From an uncultured Sphaerochaeta sp. (lineage in GTDB: Bacteria; Spirochaetota; Spirochaetia; Sphaerochaetales; Sphaerochaetaceae): DNA of 64,000 bases. The stretch covers positions 1,612,001 through 1,676,000 of the forward strand of contig NZ_OY762555.1 in the NCBI RefSeq assembly GCF_963666015.1, read 5' to 3'. Made by a program: the position numbers and the translations under genes. The notes under the pieces were generated by a model, which saw nothing but the letters and a program-made list of their open reading frames with translations, made no database searches and had not been told where the DNA came from. Positions 6,746 to 17,600 of the stretch are shown piece after piece (the stretch's first letter is position 1; each line of letters begins with the position of its first letter).

Positions 6746-9487
6746 TTATCCCTCATTCCGCGCCAATGAAGCGATTTCTTCGAACGTAAGTTTGTACTTG
6801 GGATCAAACTGATCACTCTGCATATAGGAGAGAATCGAGTGATATAACTGACGGGCAACTTTCCGATGTTCCAAATCAGAAATCAGATCCATGCTGGAGA
6901 CCATCAATTTACCCGGACCAACCATGCACTCAAACAACATTCCAAGCTTGTGACTCCTAAACCAGGTGTCGATCGGCTGTACCATGGGGGACAGCTCATG
7001 GGGAAGATCATCAAGGACCATGGCACTGCTGCCGTGCACCAACTCCCACCACTGCCAATCACTATGATCCTCAGTCGGGAAATCAGAAAAGACCGGATGT
7101 TCAGCATTCACAACCATGCCAAGGGTATGGGGTGCCTGGCCCCCAGTCCATGAGGTATTCCAAAACGCAGAGGAGAAACCAAGGGCTACATCAGGGGAAC
7201 CAGAGGCTAGGTACAAGACCTTACCACCTGAGAGTAGGGTCTGCTGGCTCTTTTCATCCCACTGGTCAGTAACCAGTACATCCCCCCTTTCAAGCTCCAC
7301 CTCTTTCGGAAACACCCAGATATCCCAAGAGTTTTCCTTTCTTGGATGGTCCAACGTAACAGAGAGCATCAGCTTCTGAGCATCAGCGAGTTCAGGAATG
7401 GACAGTGAAAGGGTTGCAAGGGAGCATAGTCCTCTACCTGCTGGCTTATCAGTGGGGAGCACACCCTTTTGCACCTGGTTTCCTTTTTCATCGTCTAAGC
7501 TCCAAGTTACCTTCGGTTGCTCCAGGGAGGAGGGACCGAAGTTTGCCAGCTCAATCTCTGCCTCCAGTGTTTCACCTGCGATATAATACCGCCTAGGAAG
7601 TCTGGCAAGTAAGACGATATCATCGCAGAACCGTCTGAACTGCTCACCGCTACAGTAACCCTTCTCCTGCCAGAAAGCATTCAACACACCTTCCAGAGCA
7701 GTTCCTTGACCAGGGAAATCAGTGAGAGCCAACAACTGGACCCCAGCAAGGTTTCCTGTTCTCAGCGCTGCTTCCATCTCTTCCTTGTAGCACAGCACCT
7801 GATGGAACCCGGAGGCCTGCAGAAACTGATCCGCTTGACCAGAGAGTCCACGCCGTTCAAGGATATCGGCAAAAACCTCAAAGTTGCGTGGCTTCAAATA
7901 CCCTGTGTACTCCTTCATCTCGGAGAAGTCAGGAAAGACACACCACTGTCCCATCTCATGGGTCACCACAGGCCCAGGATACTTTTCGCAGATGGCTGTG
8001 TAATCGAGGCACGTCTCAGGTGCCCTTGCGTTGATCCTGGAATCCAATCCCTCACCCCAGGCTTGTATGCGGGGCTCAGGCACCACCTGATACGCATTCT
8101 CTTCCAAGGCAGGCCATCCAGAGGCAGAGGTATGCAGTCTTCTTGCATCCTTCACATTCCATGTAGCTGCCCAGAGTCCAAGGACTTCCTTATCACGGCC
8201 ATCAGGCTCATTCCCACTGGCAAAGAAGAGGAACGAAGGATGATTTCCGTACTCAGCCACAATTCTCTCAGATTCAGTGAAGAGCCAATCATCAAAGGTC
8301 TTATTCTCATCATATGCTACTCCCTGGTTCTTCCAAATCGGGCACTCCACCTGCAAGTAGAATCCCATCCGGTCTGCTACCCTGAAAGCTGCCTCAGGGG
8401 GGCACCAGGAGTGGAAACGGACATGGTTCAACCCATATGCCTTGCTCTGGGAGAAGAGGTACTCCCAATACTCCTCCTCCATTGGAGGATGGCCGGTCTT
8501 TGGGAATACACAGCACTCCACTGTCCCGCGAAGAAATATGTGTCTCCCATTCACAAATATCTGTTTTCCTTTTGCCTCTACACTTCTGAGGCCAATCTGG
8601 AGGGACTTCTCATCAAGAACAGCATCCTCTGCTGAAAGCAGTATCTGCACATCCTCAAGGCTTGGTGCGTACTCATCCCAAAGCGGCACCTCGGTAAGCT
8701 CCAAATGAAAAGCAGTTTTCCCTGGCTTCACGGTTTTTTCGAGAGTGGCAGCTTCTTTCCCTTCTCTCTTAAACTGTAATGCAACCTCAGTTTCCTGTTC
8801 TCCATGGTTCTCGACATTAACCGTGCAAAGCGCTGCATTACCCCTAGTATTCGGGAATACACTGACCTCACCCAAAGAGAGAGGGGCTACTGGAACCAGC
8901 TCCAGATTTCCTACAATCCCATTCCACGGCCCTTGGGTCTGGTCGGAAATACTGTGAGCATTGGGCCCTACCTCATGTATCATCCGATTATCAACGCGAA
9001 TGACCAATAGTGCTTCCTCATCTTCCAATGCAGGAAGGTCATAGCGGTGTGGAACACACAGGCTGTCACAGGAACCAATAAATACCCCGTTCACCCATAC
9101 ACGAGTCTCCCAGTGTGGACGTTCGAGGACCAACTGCCAGGAATTATTGGTATGCTTTGGAATGGAAATATGCTTTACATACCACGCTGGACCGATATAC
9201 CGTGTTTCGGGTTGTAGCCAGTAGGGGAAGCGAAAGGCATCATCCCCTCTGTATGGCTCATAGAGCGGGTCTTCCAGGAACTCACTACCAAACCGGGAGC
9301 CTACCCACTCAGTCTTGCTGGTTATTGGGCTCCCGATACCAGCAAGTTCAAGACTACCAGGAAGCAATATCGAATGGGCATGCTTCCCTTCCAAAGAGGT
9401 CGGTTCATACCACTTCTCAGAAAGTCCCCTGTCCACTTCATCAAGGAACACCTGCCACTGGCCACGTAGATCAATTTTCTCTCTCAT
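6746..9487 (-). CDS. Glycoside hydrolase family 2 protein
   Basis: At 913 residues this has the GH2 layout: sugar-binding jelly roll (about 1-200), immunoglobulin-like domain (200-300), TIM barrel (300-600) and C-terminal beta domains. The catalytic acid/base is in G-N-E-P-D-G (about 426) and the nucleophile in T-H-E-M-G-Q-W (about 510). The N-H-V-R-F-H-S-W segment after the second domain is also characteristic. No signal peptide, so it works in the cytoplasm on an imported oligosaccharide or glycoside. GH2 covers beta-galactosidase, beta-mannosidase, beta-glucuronidase and others; specificity cannot be read here. It lies between the permease genes and the dehydrogenase gene of one operon. 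Confidence 0.9.
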   Translation of the reverse strand: MREKIDLRGQWQVFLDEVDRGLSEKWYEPTSLEGKHAHSILLPGSLELAGIGSPITSKTEWVGSRFGSEFLEDPLYEPYRGDDAFRFPYWLQPETRYIGPAWYVKHISIPKHTNNSWQLVLERPHWETRVWVNGVFIGSCDSLCVPHRYDLPALEDEEALLVIRVDNRMIHEVGPNAHSISDQTQGPWNGIVGNLELVPVAPLSLGEVSVFPNTRGNAALCTVNVENHGEQETEVALQFKREGKEAATLEKTVKPGKTAFHLELTEVPLWDEYAPSLEDVQILLSAEDAVLDEKSLQIGLRSVEAKGKQIFVNGRHIFLRGTVECCVFPKTGHPPMEEEYWEYLFSQSKAYGLNHVRFHSWCPPEAAFRVADRMGFYLQVECPIWKNQGVAYDENKTFDDWLFTESERIVAEYGNHPSFLFFASGNEPDGRDKEVLGLWAATWNVKDARRLHTSASGWPALEENAYQVVPEPRIQAWGEGLDSRINARAPETCLDYTAICEKYPGPVVTHEMGQWCVFPDFSEMKEYTGYLKPRNFEVFADILERRGLSGQADQFLQASGFHQVLCYKEEMEAALRTGNLAGVQLLALTDFPGQGTALEGVLNAFWQEKGYCSGEQFRRFCDDIVLLARLPRRYYIAGETLEAEIELANFGPSSLEQPKVTWSLDDEKGNQVQKGVLPTDKPAGRGLCSLATLSLSIPELADAQKLMLSVTLDHPRKENSWDIWVFPKEVELERGDVLVTDQWDEKSQQTLLSGGKVLYLASGSPDVALGFSSAFWNTSWTGGQAPHTLGMVVNAEHPVFSDFPTEDHSDWQWWELVHGSSAMVLDDLPHELSPMVQPIDTWFRSHKLGMLFECMVGPGKLMVSSMDLISDLEHRKVARQLYHSILSYMQSDQFDPKYKLTFEEIASLARNEG

Positions 9488-9503
9488 ATAACTAGCCTTT
9501 TCC

Positions 9504-10346
9504 TTATTGCTTTACCGCACCTGCTGTCAGGCCTCGAATATAATATTTCTGCACTGCGAGGAAGATTGCAACGGTCGGGATGCAAACCAACGTCGAGGCA
9601 GCCATTGCCGGCCCGTAGGGCGGCGCGGACCCCGCCGACACCCCGGTAAGCATGTTTGCCATACCAATGGGGAGGGTCATGGACAACTCCTGGCGAATGG
9701 CGATCAATGGCCAGAGGAAGTTGTTCCAACTGTTAATAAATGTGATAATGCCCAAACTTGCCAAGGCAGGCACCATGATCGGCAAGGCAATCTGGAAGAA
9801 TATCCTCAGATCCCCGGCCCCATCAATCTTTGCTGAATCCAACAGTGCATTGGGAACATAAGATGCATACTGATTCATCAGGAAAATCCCAATAGGGGGA
9901 GCGATGAAGGGAAGCATCAGGGAAATCAGTGAATTGGTCATTCCAAGCCTACTGGTAACCACAAACAAGGGAACCACCAGTATGGGGAAGGGGATCATGG
10001 TTGAGGAAAGCAGTACCGCAAACAGTTTTCCCCGCCCCTTGAAGCGAAACTTTGCGAATGCGTAGCCTGCCAGACTTGTGATCACCAATGCCAGTACGGT
10101 GGTAAACAAGGCAACAATCAAGCTGTTGAGAATCCAGCGAGAAAATGGCCAAGAAGAAAACAACCTTGCATAGTTACCGCCATCAAGGCTCTTAGGCAAG
10201 AACGTTGCCGGCTGGAAAATCTCCTCGGTTGTCTTGAATGACGAGCTGACCATCCAGATAAAGGGAAGCAACATGAAAGCACCACCAACCCATACCACAA
10301 TATTCATCACCCAGGCACCGGCTGAAAGACGACTGTGTTTTCTCAT
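9504..10346 (-). CDS. Carbohydrate ABC transporter permease, MalG type
   Basis: A 280-residue inner-membrane permease of the CUT1 family with six predicted membrane segments; the first is at about residues 13-33. The cytoplasmic coupling motif is seen as D-S-A-K-I-D-G-A-G-D-x-x-I-F at about 185-200, where the transporter ATPase docks. Its ATG overlaps the stop of the MalF-type gene by four bases (ATGA), so the two are translationally coupled. No ATPase gene is in the operon; as in many Firmicutes and spirochaetes a shared MsmK-like ATPase probably serves it. Confidence 0.92.
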   Translation of the reverse strand: MRKHSRLSAGAWVMNIVVWVGGAFMLLPFIWMVSSSFKTTEEIFQPATFLPKSLDGGNYARLFSSWPFSRWILNSLIVALFTTVLALVITSLAGYAFAKFRFKGRGKLFAVLLSSTMIPFPILVVPLFVVTSRLGMTNSLISLMLPFIAPPIGIFLMNQYASYVPNALLDSAKIDGAGDLRIFFQIALPIMVPALASLGIITFINSWNNFLWPLIAIRQELSMTLPIGMANMLTGVSAGSAPPYGPAMAASTLVCIPTVAIFLAVQKYYIRGLTAGAVKQ

Positions 10347-11200
10347 AGGTCACTCTCCTTTCTCAACTTCATCTGCACTGCAGAGAATGAGGCAATGGCA
10401 ATGAACAATACCAGACCGATTGCCGATGCATAGCCAAAGCGGAACTGTGTGAACCCTCTCAGGTAGAGGTACTGCACCACCGACCTGGTTGCATTGGAAG
10501 GACCACCGCCGGTAAGGATCTGTGGTTCATCGAAGATTTGCATGGAACCGATGAGAATAATCATGGAGACAAAGAAGGTGATTGGGCGGAGCTGTGGGAG
10601 TGTTACCGAGAAAAATCGTTGCATGGTTGTTGCTCCATCAACCTTCGCTGCATCATAGAGCTCCCGGTCAATTCCCTGCAGTCCTGCCAAGAAGTAGATG
10701 CTGGTCAACCCCAACCACCGCCAGATGATCACCACGATAACGGGAACCAAGGCAAGCGTTCGAGAGCCCAACCAGTCGATGGGAACACCAAGCATCCTGT
10801 TGATCAAGCCAAAATTTGTATTGAACAACATCAAGAATGTCTGTGAGATTGCCACCGTAGAAGTGACGATAGGGGCAAAATAGATTGCCCTGACCACCAG
10901 ACGTCCACGGAGGTGGGGAGAATCGAGTGCAAGGGCCAGGAGCAGAGAGAGCGGCACCACGACGAAGAGACTTACCGCACTGTAGAGCAAGGTGTTCCTG
11001 ACAGAGAGCCAGAACACCGAATCGGTAGCAATCCCCTTCAGATTATCCAACCCATTGAACTCAGGGCTCTTGATCCCGGTCCAATTGAAAAAGCTGACCA
11101 CCAAAGAGAATATCATCGGGCCAAACATGAAGACCAGGAACACCAAATAAGCTGGAAGTATAAAGAAATAGGGTGTCCTCTTGTACATCGTCGTGCGCAT
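10343..11200 (-). CDS. Carbohydrate ABC transporter permease, MalF type
   Basis: A 285-residue partner of the MalG-type permease, with membrane segments starting at about residue 10 (YFFILPAYLVFLVFMF) and the coupling motif D-A-A-K-V-D-G-A-T-T near 185. Several starts are possible: GTG 11206, ATG 11203 and ATG 11200. AGGAGG lies directly before these codons and gives proper spacing only for 11200, which I chose. Together with the binding protein upstream it forms a CUT1 sugar importer for the substrate of the GH2 enzyme. Confidence 0.9.
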   Translation of the reverse strand: MRTTMYKRTPYFFILPAYLVFLVFMFGPMIFSLVVSFFNWTGIKSPEFNGLDNLKGIATDSVFWLSVRNTLLYSAVSLFVVVPLSLLLALALDSPHLRGRLVVRAIYFAPIVTSTVAISQTFLMLFNTNFGLINRMLGVPIDWLGSRTLALVPVIVVIIWRWLGLTSIYFLAGLQGIDRELYDAAKVDGATTMQRFFSVTLPQLRPITFFVSMIILIGSMQIFDEPQILTGGGPSNATRSVVQYLYLRGFTQFRFGYASAIGLVLFIAIASFSAVQMKLRKESDL

Positions 11201-11270
11201 CATCACCTCCTAGCAAAAAAGAGAGCAAGGGGGGAGAAGCGAACTCCTCCCCCACAGAAATATCCAAATC

Positions 11271-12581
11271 TTACAGCTGTGCATCACGTTCAGTGATTTC
11301 AACTAATGTATCAACCAATTCACTGGATGAGAGCTTGCCATCGATGAACAGTGGAAGGTTGTCCACCATTGCCTGCAAGAGGAACGGACGGGCTGGGCTC
11401 TGCCATAGTGGTGGAGTCTCCAACGCCACATCAGCAAATACTGCACCGATCTTCTGTCCACCAAAGAATGGATGTTCTTCCTCGGTTACCGCTGGGGAAT
11501 CGAGTGCTTCATACATGGTGGGATAGAAGCCAATGGTCTTATAGCGGTCCAACTGACCATCAAGGGACATATATGCATCATCCAGCACATCCCACACGAT
11601 ATCCTTGATCTTTGAACTCTTGGTAATGGCAAATCCGGTTCCACCCCAGACACTGGTGCGGTAACCACTACCATCTTCCCAGACCGGCATCGGGGCAACA
11701 CGCCAATCACCTGCCATGCTCTCAACACCAGGCTGCAATACCGAGGTATTATACCAGTCAGGAGCAACCATACCGGCTACCTTACCCGTTGAGAACGCTG
11801 TTGGGATGGTGGAACCCCAGAACTCATTACCCAAGACAACCTCGAGTGAATTGGCATCGAGTGCTTCTCGCAGCATGTCCAATACCTTGATTGCCGCTTC
11901 CCTGTTCTTTCCTTCACCAAGGACAAGGTTTCCTTCCTGGTCAAAGAACTGTCCACCACGCTGGAGGAACATCAGGGAGAAAATACCGGAGGCATCATTA
12001 TCCATGACGCCAATCTTGACTCCATGCTTAGCCAACGCTTTACCGGCTGCAATGTATTCCTCCCAAGTGGTAGGAATGGCAACACCATATTTCTCAAAGA
12101 TTGCCGGCTGGTAGTAATACACAGAAGCGGTCAGCGCACTCTCAAGTCCATAGATCTTCCCTTCATAGGTGTACAGTGCCCAACGGCCCTGAACGTAATC
12201 ATCATAGCGGTCCCCAATCTTATCGGTCAGGTCAACCAGGAAGGACTCTACGTTGCTATCCTCCATCAGGGTGGGGAACCAGCCTTGCTCAACACCAATC
12301 AAGTCGGGCATCTCCTCCCCAGCAACAGATGCGGTGATCAAGCTGGTAATCGTGTTCGGCATGATCTGTGCATCGAGTGCAATCTGGTAGTCAGGATTGT
12401 TCTCATTCATCATGTCGATACGCTTCTGGAAGAATTGACGATAGAGATCATCATGTGTCCACATCTTGATCGTTACGGTCTCCCCCTTCTTAGGGGTTAT
12501 GGATTCTTCTTTCGCCCCACCTGCCATAAGCAGTGAAGCTCCTACAACCAAAACAAGTAATACTGATAAGCATTTCTTCAT
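11271..12581 (-). CDS. Family 1 extracellular sugar-binding protein
   Basis: A 436-residue periplasmic binding protein. Residues 1-21 are a Sec signal peptide (K-K-C then a hydrophobic run ending L-L-M-A-G-G-A); there is no cysteine at the cleavage point, so it is probably soluble in the periplasm and not a lipoprotein. The mature part has SBP_bac_1 hallmarks (T-I-K-M-W-T-H-D, M-P-D-L-I-G-V, G-K-V-A-G-M-V near 255). It captures the sugar for the two permeases that follow. Start ATG with AAGGAG upstream. A 70-base gap separates it from the permeases, common where the binding protein is made in excess. Confidence 0.92.
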   Translation of the reverse strand: MKKCLSVLLVLVVGASLLMAGGAKEESITPKKGETVTIKMWTHDDLYRQFFQKRIDMMNENNPDYQIALDAQIMPNTITSLITASVAGEEMPDLIGVEQGWFPTLMEDSNVESFLVDLTDKIGDRYDDYVQGRWALYTYEGKIYGLESALTASVYYYQPAIFEKYGVAIPTTWEEYIAAGKALAKHGVKIGVMDNDASGIFSLMFLQRGGQFFDQEGNLVLGEGKNREAAIKVLDMLREALDANSLEVVLGNEFWGSTIPTAFSTGKVAGMVAPDWYNTSVLQPGVESMAGDWRVAPMPVWEDGSGYRTSVWGGTGFAITKSSKIKDIVWDVLDDAYMSLDGQLDRYKTIGFYPTMYEALDSPAVTEEEHPFFGGQKIGAVFADVALETPPLWQSPARPFLLQAMVDNLPLFIDGKLSSSELVDTLVEITERDAQL

Positions 12582-12739
12582 AAGTTTTACTACTCCTTTG
12601 TATTTAGTCTAGGAGCGGTTATGCGAACTGTCTATGGAACTCTTGATAAATTTATGGACAAAATGATAATCACGAACTACAGCAAAAGTCATTCTATCAT
12701 GACTACTATAAATCATTTTATTTGTTCTTTTAAATCGGT

Positions 12740-13630
12740 TTATGTATGTGCAACCTTTCTATATTCCCTAGGAGATACCCCAATTATCTTCTTGAAAACG
12801 CGAGAAAAATAGAACTGGTCAGTAAATCCTACATACTCTGCAATGCGGTTAATCGGCTCAGGGGTGGCATCGAGATAGTAACAAGCCCGCTGCATCCTCA
12901 GGTGCTGGACAAAAGCCATGGGAGAATAGCCAGTCACCTCCTTGAATAGCTGTATTATCCTACTTGGACTGTACTGGGAACGGGAGATAAATGTTTCAAG
13001 AGTTATCTCCTCGGTTAGGTGACTCTGGGCATAGGCAATCAGATCCTCGATAACCCGCACCCCGGGAACATTCAATGTATCAGTAGTAAAATACTCTTGT
13101 TCATAGGAGAGAGAGAGGATCAGGGCAGCAGCGCTACTTGCTGCAAGCAGGTAGCGATGGGTATAGCCTCTGGAGAGCGGGGTGAACACCTGTGTGAACA
13201 ACCCTAGGATGACTGACTGGGAAGCATGGGGGATCTTGATACCTCTCCCTGACAGTGCTCTTGGTACATAGGTTGGGGAAAAATCACCTGCAAAGTGAAA
13301 CCAGTAGATCGACCAAGGGTGATCCTTGCTTGCCCCATAGAGATGGGCAGTTCTTTCAGGAATGGTAATGGCCTGTCCTTTGGAAAGATGGGTTACGACT
13401 CCATCGATGCTGACAAACCCCTCACCTTCCTCACAATAGATGAAGATGTTCTGCTCGCACCCATGCAGACGCTGACGGAGGTGGTATCGTGCATGGGGAA
13501 AATACCCTGCATCAGAGATCACAAAACCACGTAATGCAGGATTTGCATTGAACGCATCCAGCATACTGCGGGGGATCACATAGAGCTTCTCCTTGGGAAA
13601 ACCCTCTCCCTTCTCACGAATTCTTGCCAT
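12740..13630 (-). CDS. AraC-family regulator (proximal)
   Basis: A 296-residue regulator: cupin-like ligand domain (about 35-120, with F-I-Y-C-E-E-G-E-G and G-Q-A-I-T-I-P) and a double helix-turn-helix at 190-290 ending F-S-R-V-F-K-K-I-I-G-V-S-P-R-E-Y-R. It is probably an activator of the sugar operon that starts 160 bases downstream on the same strand. Its start lies inside the end of the second AraC gene (17-base overlap), with GGAGAAG before the ATG. Compared with its neighbour it is a distinct paralogue, not a duplicate. Confidence 0.9.
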   Translation of the reverse strand: MARIREKGEGFPKEKLYVIPRSMLDAFNANPALRGFVISDAGYFPHARYHLRQRLHGCEQNIFIYCEEGEGFVSIDGVVTHLSKGQAITIPERTAHLYGASKDHPWSIYWFHFAGDFSPTYVPRALSGRGIKIPHASQSVILGLFTQVFTPLSRGYTHRYLLAASSAAALILSLSYEQEYFTTDTLNVPGVRVIEDLIAYAQSHLTEEITLETFISRSQYSPSRIIQLFKEVTGYSPMAFVQHLRMQRACYYLDATPEPINRIAEYVGFTDQFYFSRVFKKIIGVSPREYRKVAHT

Positions 13631-14480
13631 GTTGCTTCTCCCCCTCCCTATACTGCAGCGGACTCGATCCTACCCGTTTCTTGAAGTTTGTACAAAAGGA
13701 ACTTGCTGTTGAAAACCCACAGCAGGAAGCAACCTTCTTGATCGGGAAGTCAGTAGTACGTAAAAGGTACTTGGCATTCGCCACCCGGTGGTTGAGCATG
13801 TATTCATGTGGGGAAAACCCGGTACTCTGCTTGAAGAGCCGGGAAAAGTAGTAAGGACTGAGATTTGCACGCCTGGCAAGGTCCTCGACACTCAACGATT
13901 GCTCGATATGCATCGATATATACGTAAGTACTTCCTCAATGGCATCCACGCTGGAGGTCTTCTCACCTGCAAACCGGGCAAGATAGAGTTCAGTCATTAC
14001 ATTTGTGATCAACTGTGAAACCCGTGCTTCATTGACCGTTTCCTTTTTGTCAAATACGGAGAATATCTGGTAGAGGTTGCGCTCAACCACATACGCTGAT
14101 GGAAGCAGTTGTATGACCGGTTCGCCCCCGAGAGAAAGCGCTGAAAACCAACTTCTCAAGGTGGGCCCATCTATATGCATCCAGAGAATCTCCCATCCTT
14201 CCTTCGATGCTTTGTAGGTATGCGCCTGATAACAGTCAAGCAAGGCAATGCTGCCTGTCCCCACCGATCTGTATTCGCCTCCTTGCAGTACATACCCAGA
14301 ACCGGAGAGTGTGTAGATCAACAGGAAACTGTCATAGCGCTGTCGCGCAACAAGATATTCAGCACTGCAATGGTAGTGACCAATGCAGAGCAAGTAATAG
14401 AAAAGGGACCGTGCACGACTGCTGGCACTATAAAGGAAAATTTTTGAAGGTTCTAATACCCCAGGACTATGGTAATTCAT
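13614..14480 (-). CDS. AraC-family regulator (distal)
   Basis: A 288-residue AraC protein with an N-terminal sensing domain (about 30-130, L-Q-G-G-E-Y and G-S-I-A-L-L-D-C) and a C-terminal DNA-binding domain (185-285: L-S-V-E-D-L-A-R-R-A-N-L-S-P-Y-Y-F-S-R-L-F-K). It overlaps the next AraC gene by 17 bases. It is transcribed away from the DUF5107-TPR gene, with 171 bases between the two starts, so it may control that gene, the sugar operon, or both. The Shine-Dalgarno is weak (AGGT). Confidence 0.9.
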   Translation of the reverse strand: MNYHSPGVLEPSKIFLYSASSRARSLFYYLLCIGHYHCSAEYLVARQRYDSFLLIYTLSGSGYVLQGGEYRSVGTGSIALLDCYQAHTYKASKEGWEILWMHIDGPTLRSWFSALSLGGEPVIQLLPSAYVVERNLYQIFSVFDKKETVNEARVSQLITNVMTELYLARFAGEKTSSVDAIEEVLTYISMHIEQSLSVEDLARRANLSPYYFSRLFKQSTGFSPHEYMLNHRVANAKYLLRTTDFPIKKVASCCGFSTASSFCTNFKKRVGSSPLQYREGEKQHGKNS

Positions 14481-14651
14481 TGTTACAACCTAACTAAATG
14501 TATTTTACTCGATACTTCATATATGATAATAGTCCATGTTTATGAGAAACACAATGCAGAAGAAAAGAGCAAGAAATCAAAATCAATGAGCAACTTTTCT
14601 TAATACGTATCCACTATTCCCTGCTACAATGGCAGGCAGGAGGATACTCTC

Positions 14652-17600
14652 ATGCACGCAAGAATCTGGGAAGAAATAGTAACAATACCCACCTACACGG
14701 TCGGAGAGCCCAATGCAAACCCTATGTTCTTTGAGAACAGGGTCTATCAGGGCAGCAGTGGGAAAGTCTACCCCTACCCGATTATTGAAACAGTCGGAGA
14801 TACCAAGACTGACCAACCGTATACTGCTATATTCCTAGAAAACGACTATCTGAAAGTTATGGTGTTGCCGGGTCTTGGAGGACGGATTCACCGAATTCTG
14901 AACAAGACAACCGGAGAGGATGCTGTTTACTACAATGAGGTAATTAAACCTGCCTTGGTAGGTCTCTTGGGGCCTTGGATCAGCGGCGGCATCGAATTCA
15001 ACTGGCCCCAACATCACCGTCCAACCACCTTCATGCCAGTTGATTACCAGACTAAGGAAGATACTTCCAAGCACTCAGTCAGTATCCAACTACATGACAC
15101 TGACAGGATGTATGGCACAAAATCCACGGCCACCATCACCCTCTATGAGGACAAGGCCTATGTAGAGATCTCCGGTCAGTTGTACAACCCCACCCAGTTC
15201 CCCCAGACCTTCCTCTGGTGGGCGAACCCAGCCATTGCAGTGAATGACCACACCCAGTCCATCTTCCCTCCTGATGTACATGCTGTCATGGATCATGGCA
15301 AACGAGATGTATCGACTTTCCCGATAGCCACAGGCATCTACTACAAGCATGATTATCGTGAAGGAATTGATATCTCTCGCTATAAGAACATACCGGTTCC
15401 CACTTCCTATATGGCTTACCATAGTGACTATGACTTCGTGGGAAGCTACGATCACCAGAGGCAGGCAGGTATTCTCCATGTTGCCGACCACCACATCTCC
15501 CCTGGCAAGAAACAGTGGACATGGGGCTGTGGGGACTTCGGCAAGGCATGGGACAGGAATCTCACTGATGAGAATGGCCCCTATGTAGAATTGATGACTG
15601 GAGTCTTCACCGATAACCAGCCTGACTTCACGTTCCTCGAACCTGGAGAGGAAAAGACATTCACCCAGTATTTCCTTCCCTACAAGCAGGCACCCAGGGT
15701 AATCAACGCTACCAAGGACGTAGTGCTCTCCCTGGAGGGACACACAAACCTCTCACTCTATGCAAGCAGCGCCGTATCCATACAACTTTTAGTAACATCA
15801 TCATCTGAGGAAGTGCTTCTTGATGAACAGATCATACTCAAGACAGCTGAATGCTTCCAGACAACGTTGCCAGAGGCAGCCCATACCATATCGCTCTACA
15901 CCAACGATGGAGAGCGATTGCTTTCCTCAAGCATACAAACTAGAGAACAAGCACCCGATATTCCCGAGCCAGCGAAAACTATTCCTGCCCCTGAATACAT
16001 TGAAACCGTGGAGGAGCTCTATCTAGCTGCAGTACACCTGGAGCAGTATCGGCATGCTACCTTCAGAAGTGAACCCTACTATCAGGAAGCACTCAAGCGC
16101 GATCCAATGGACTACCGTAGCAATACAGGATATGGCGAACTCTTACTCAAGAGAGGGTTGTTTGAGAAAAGCGAGAAGCTCTTTAGGACGGCCATCGAGC
16201 GTGCAACCAAGCACAGCCCCAATCCAATCGACAGCAAAGCCTACACCCTTCTCGGTCTCAGTCTGTTCCACCAAGCACGCTATGAGGAATCATATGATGC
16301 CTTCTACAAGGCTATCTGGGACGGAAAACAACAGGAACAGGGTTTTCTCTACCTAGGCATCCTGGAACTGAGAAAAAAGCACTATAGTGAGGCAGTAACC
16401 TTCCTGGAGAAGTCCCTCATCAGAAACAGCCACAACCTGAAAACACGTGATTACCTTGCTTTTGCAGAGTTACAGCAAGGAAACAGAGAGAGGGCAGAAG
16501 AGCTCATCAGAGAGACACTTGAGATCGATCCGTTTGATGCACTTGCGCACGATTTACTGGCTGATGAAGAAACAGATACGAAAGATACCACAAGTATACA
16601 TGACGTTTGCTCCCTTGGTAGCTATCGTTTCCTTACCCTCGCTGGCTTGTATGCAGAGATTGGCATGTATGAGAAAGCTTTCGCCCTCCTCCCACGAGAG
16701 GAAGTTACCAATCCCATGATGCTCTACTCAAAAGCCCACTACAGCACGGACCCCAAGGAAACAGAAAGCCTCCTAACACAGGCCGAAGCCCTTCAGGACA
16801 GCACATATTTCCCAAACACCCTTGATGATTTGAAGATCCTTACAGCACTTGCAAGTACCCATAAGAACCTTTGGAAAGTGCATTATCTCCTCGGTACGTA
16901 CTGGTATGATAAACGGGAACACGAACGAGCAAAAGAATCATGGGAACAAGCCAACAAAAGCAACACAGAACATGCGAAGACGCTTCGCTGTCTCTCCTTG
17001 GTATATTTCAACCAGGAAAGAGACCAGGAGAGAGCAAGACTGGCCCTTGAGCGTGCTTTCTCTCTGGATTCTGAAGACGACCGCCTACTCTTTGAGCTCG
17101 ACCAGCTGTATAAGAAATGTGGAAAAGAACCGAAAGAGAGAAAAGCCTTCCTGGAGCAGCACCTTGATTTGGTATTCCGCCGTGATGATCTGATGATTGA
17201 GTACATCACGCTGTTGAACCTGACAAAGAACTATAAGAAGGCACGTGAACTTGAGCTTTCCTATAGTTTCCATCCTTGGGAAGGCGGGGAAGGCAAGATT
17301 GCAACCCAATATGTCATTACACAGGTGGAGTTGGCTAAACAGCAGTCTGATCCTGAAAAAGCAAAAGGCCTTTTGAACCAGGCACTTACCTACCCTGAAA
17401 ATCTGCATGAGGGCAAGCTTGAGGGAAACAAGGACAATGAGGTGCATTACCTATTGGGGTGCCTCTATGAGCAAGAAAAAAACCATGAGCTTGCAGAGCA
17501 TCATTGGAATCTGGCAACACGTGGATTGCTGACTGCCAGCGGAGCAATGTATTACTACGACCAGAGTCCTCATCAAATTCTCTACAAGGGCCTCGCACTA

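Noticed and set aside
7706..8635. Long plus-strand open frame opposite the GH2 gene
   Set aside because: It is antisense to a clear glycoside hydrolase with intact catalytic motifs; no ribosome site or family match.
15090..15743. Minus-strand open frame inside the DUF5107 gene
   Set aside because: Shadow of a long, family-matching plus-strand gene.
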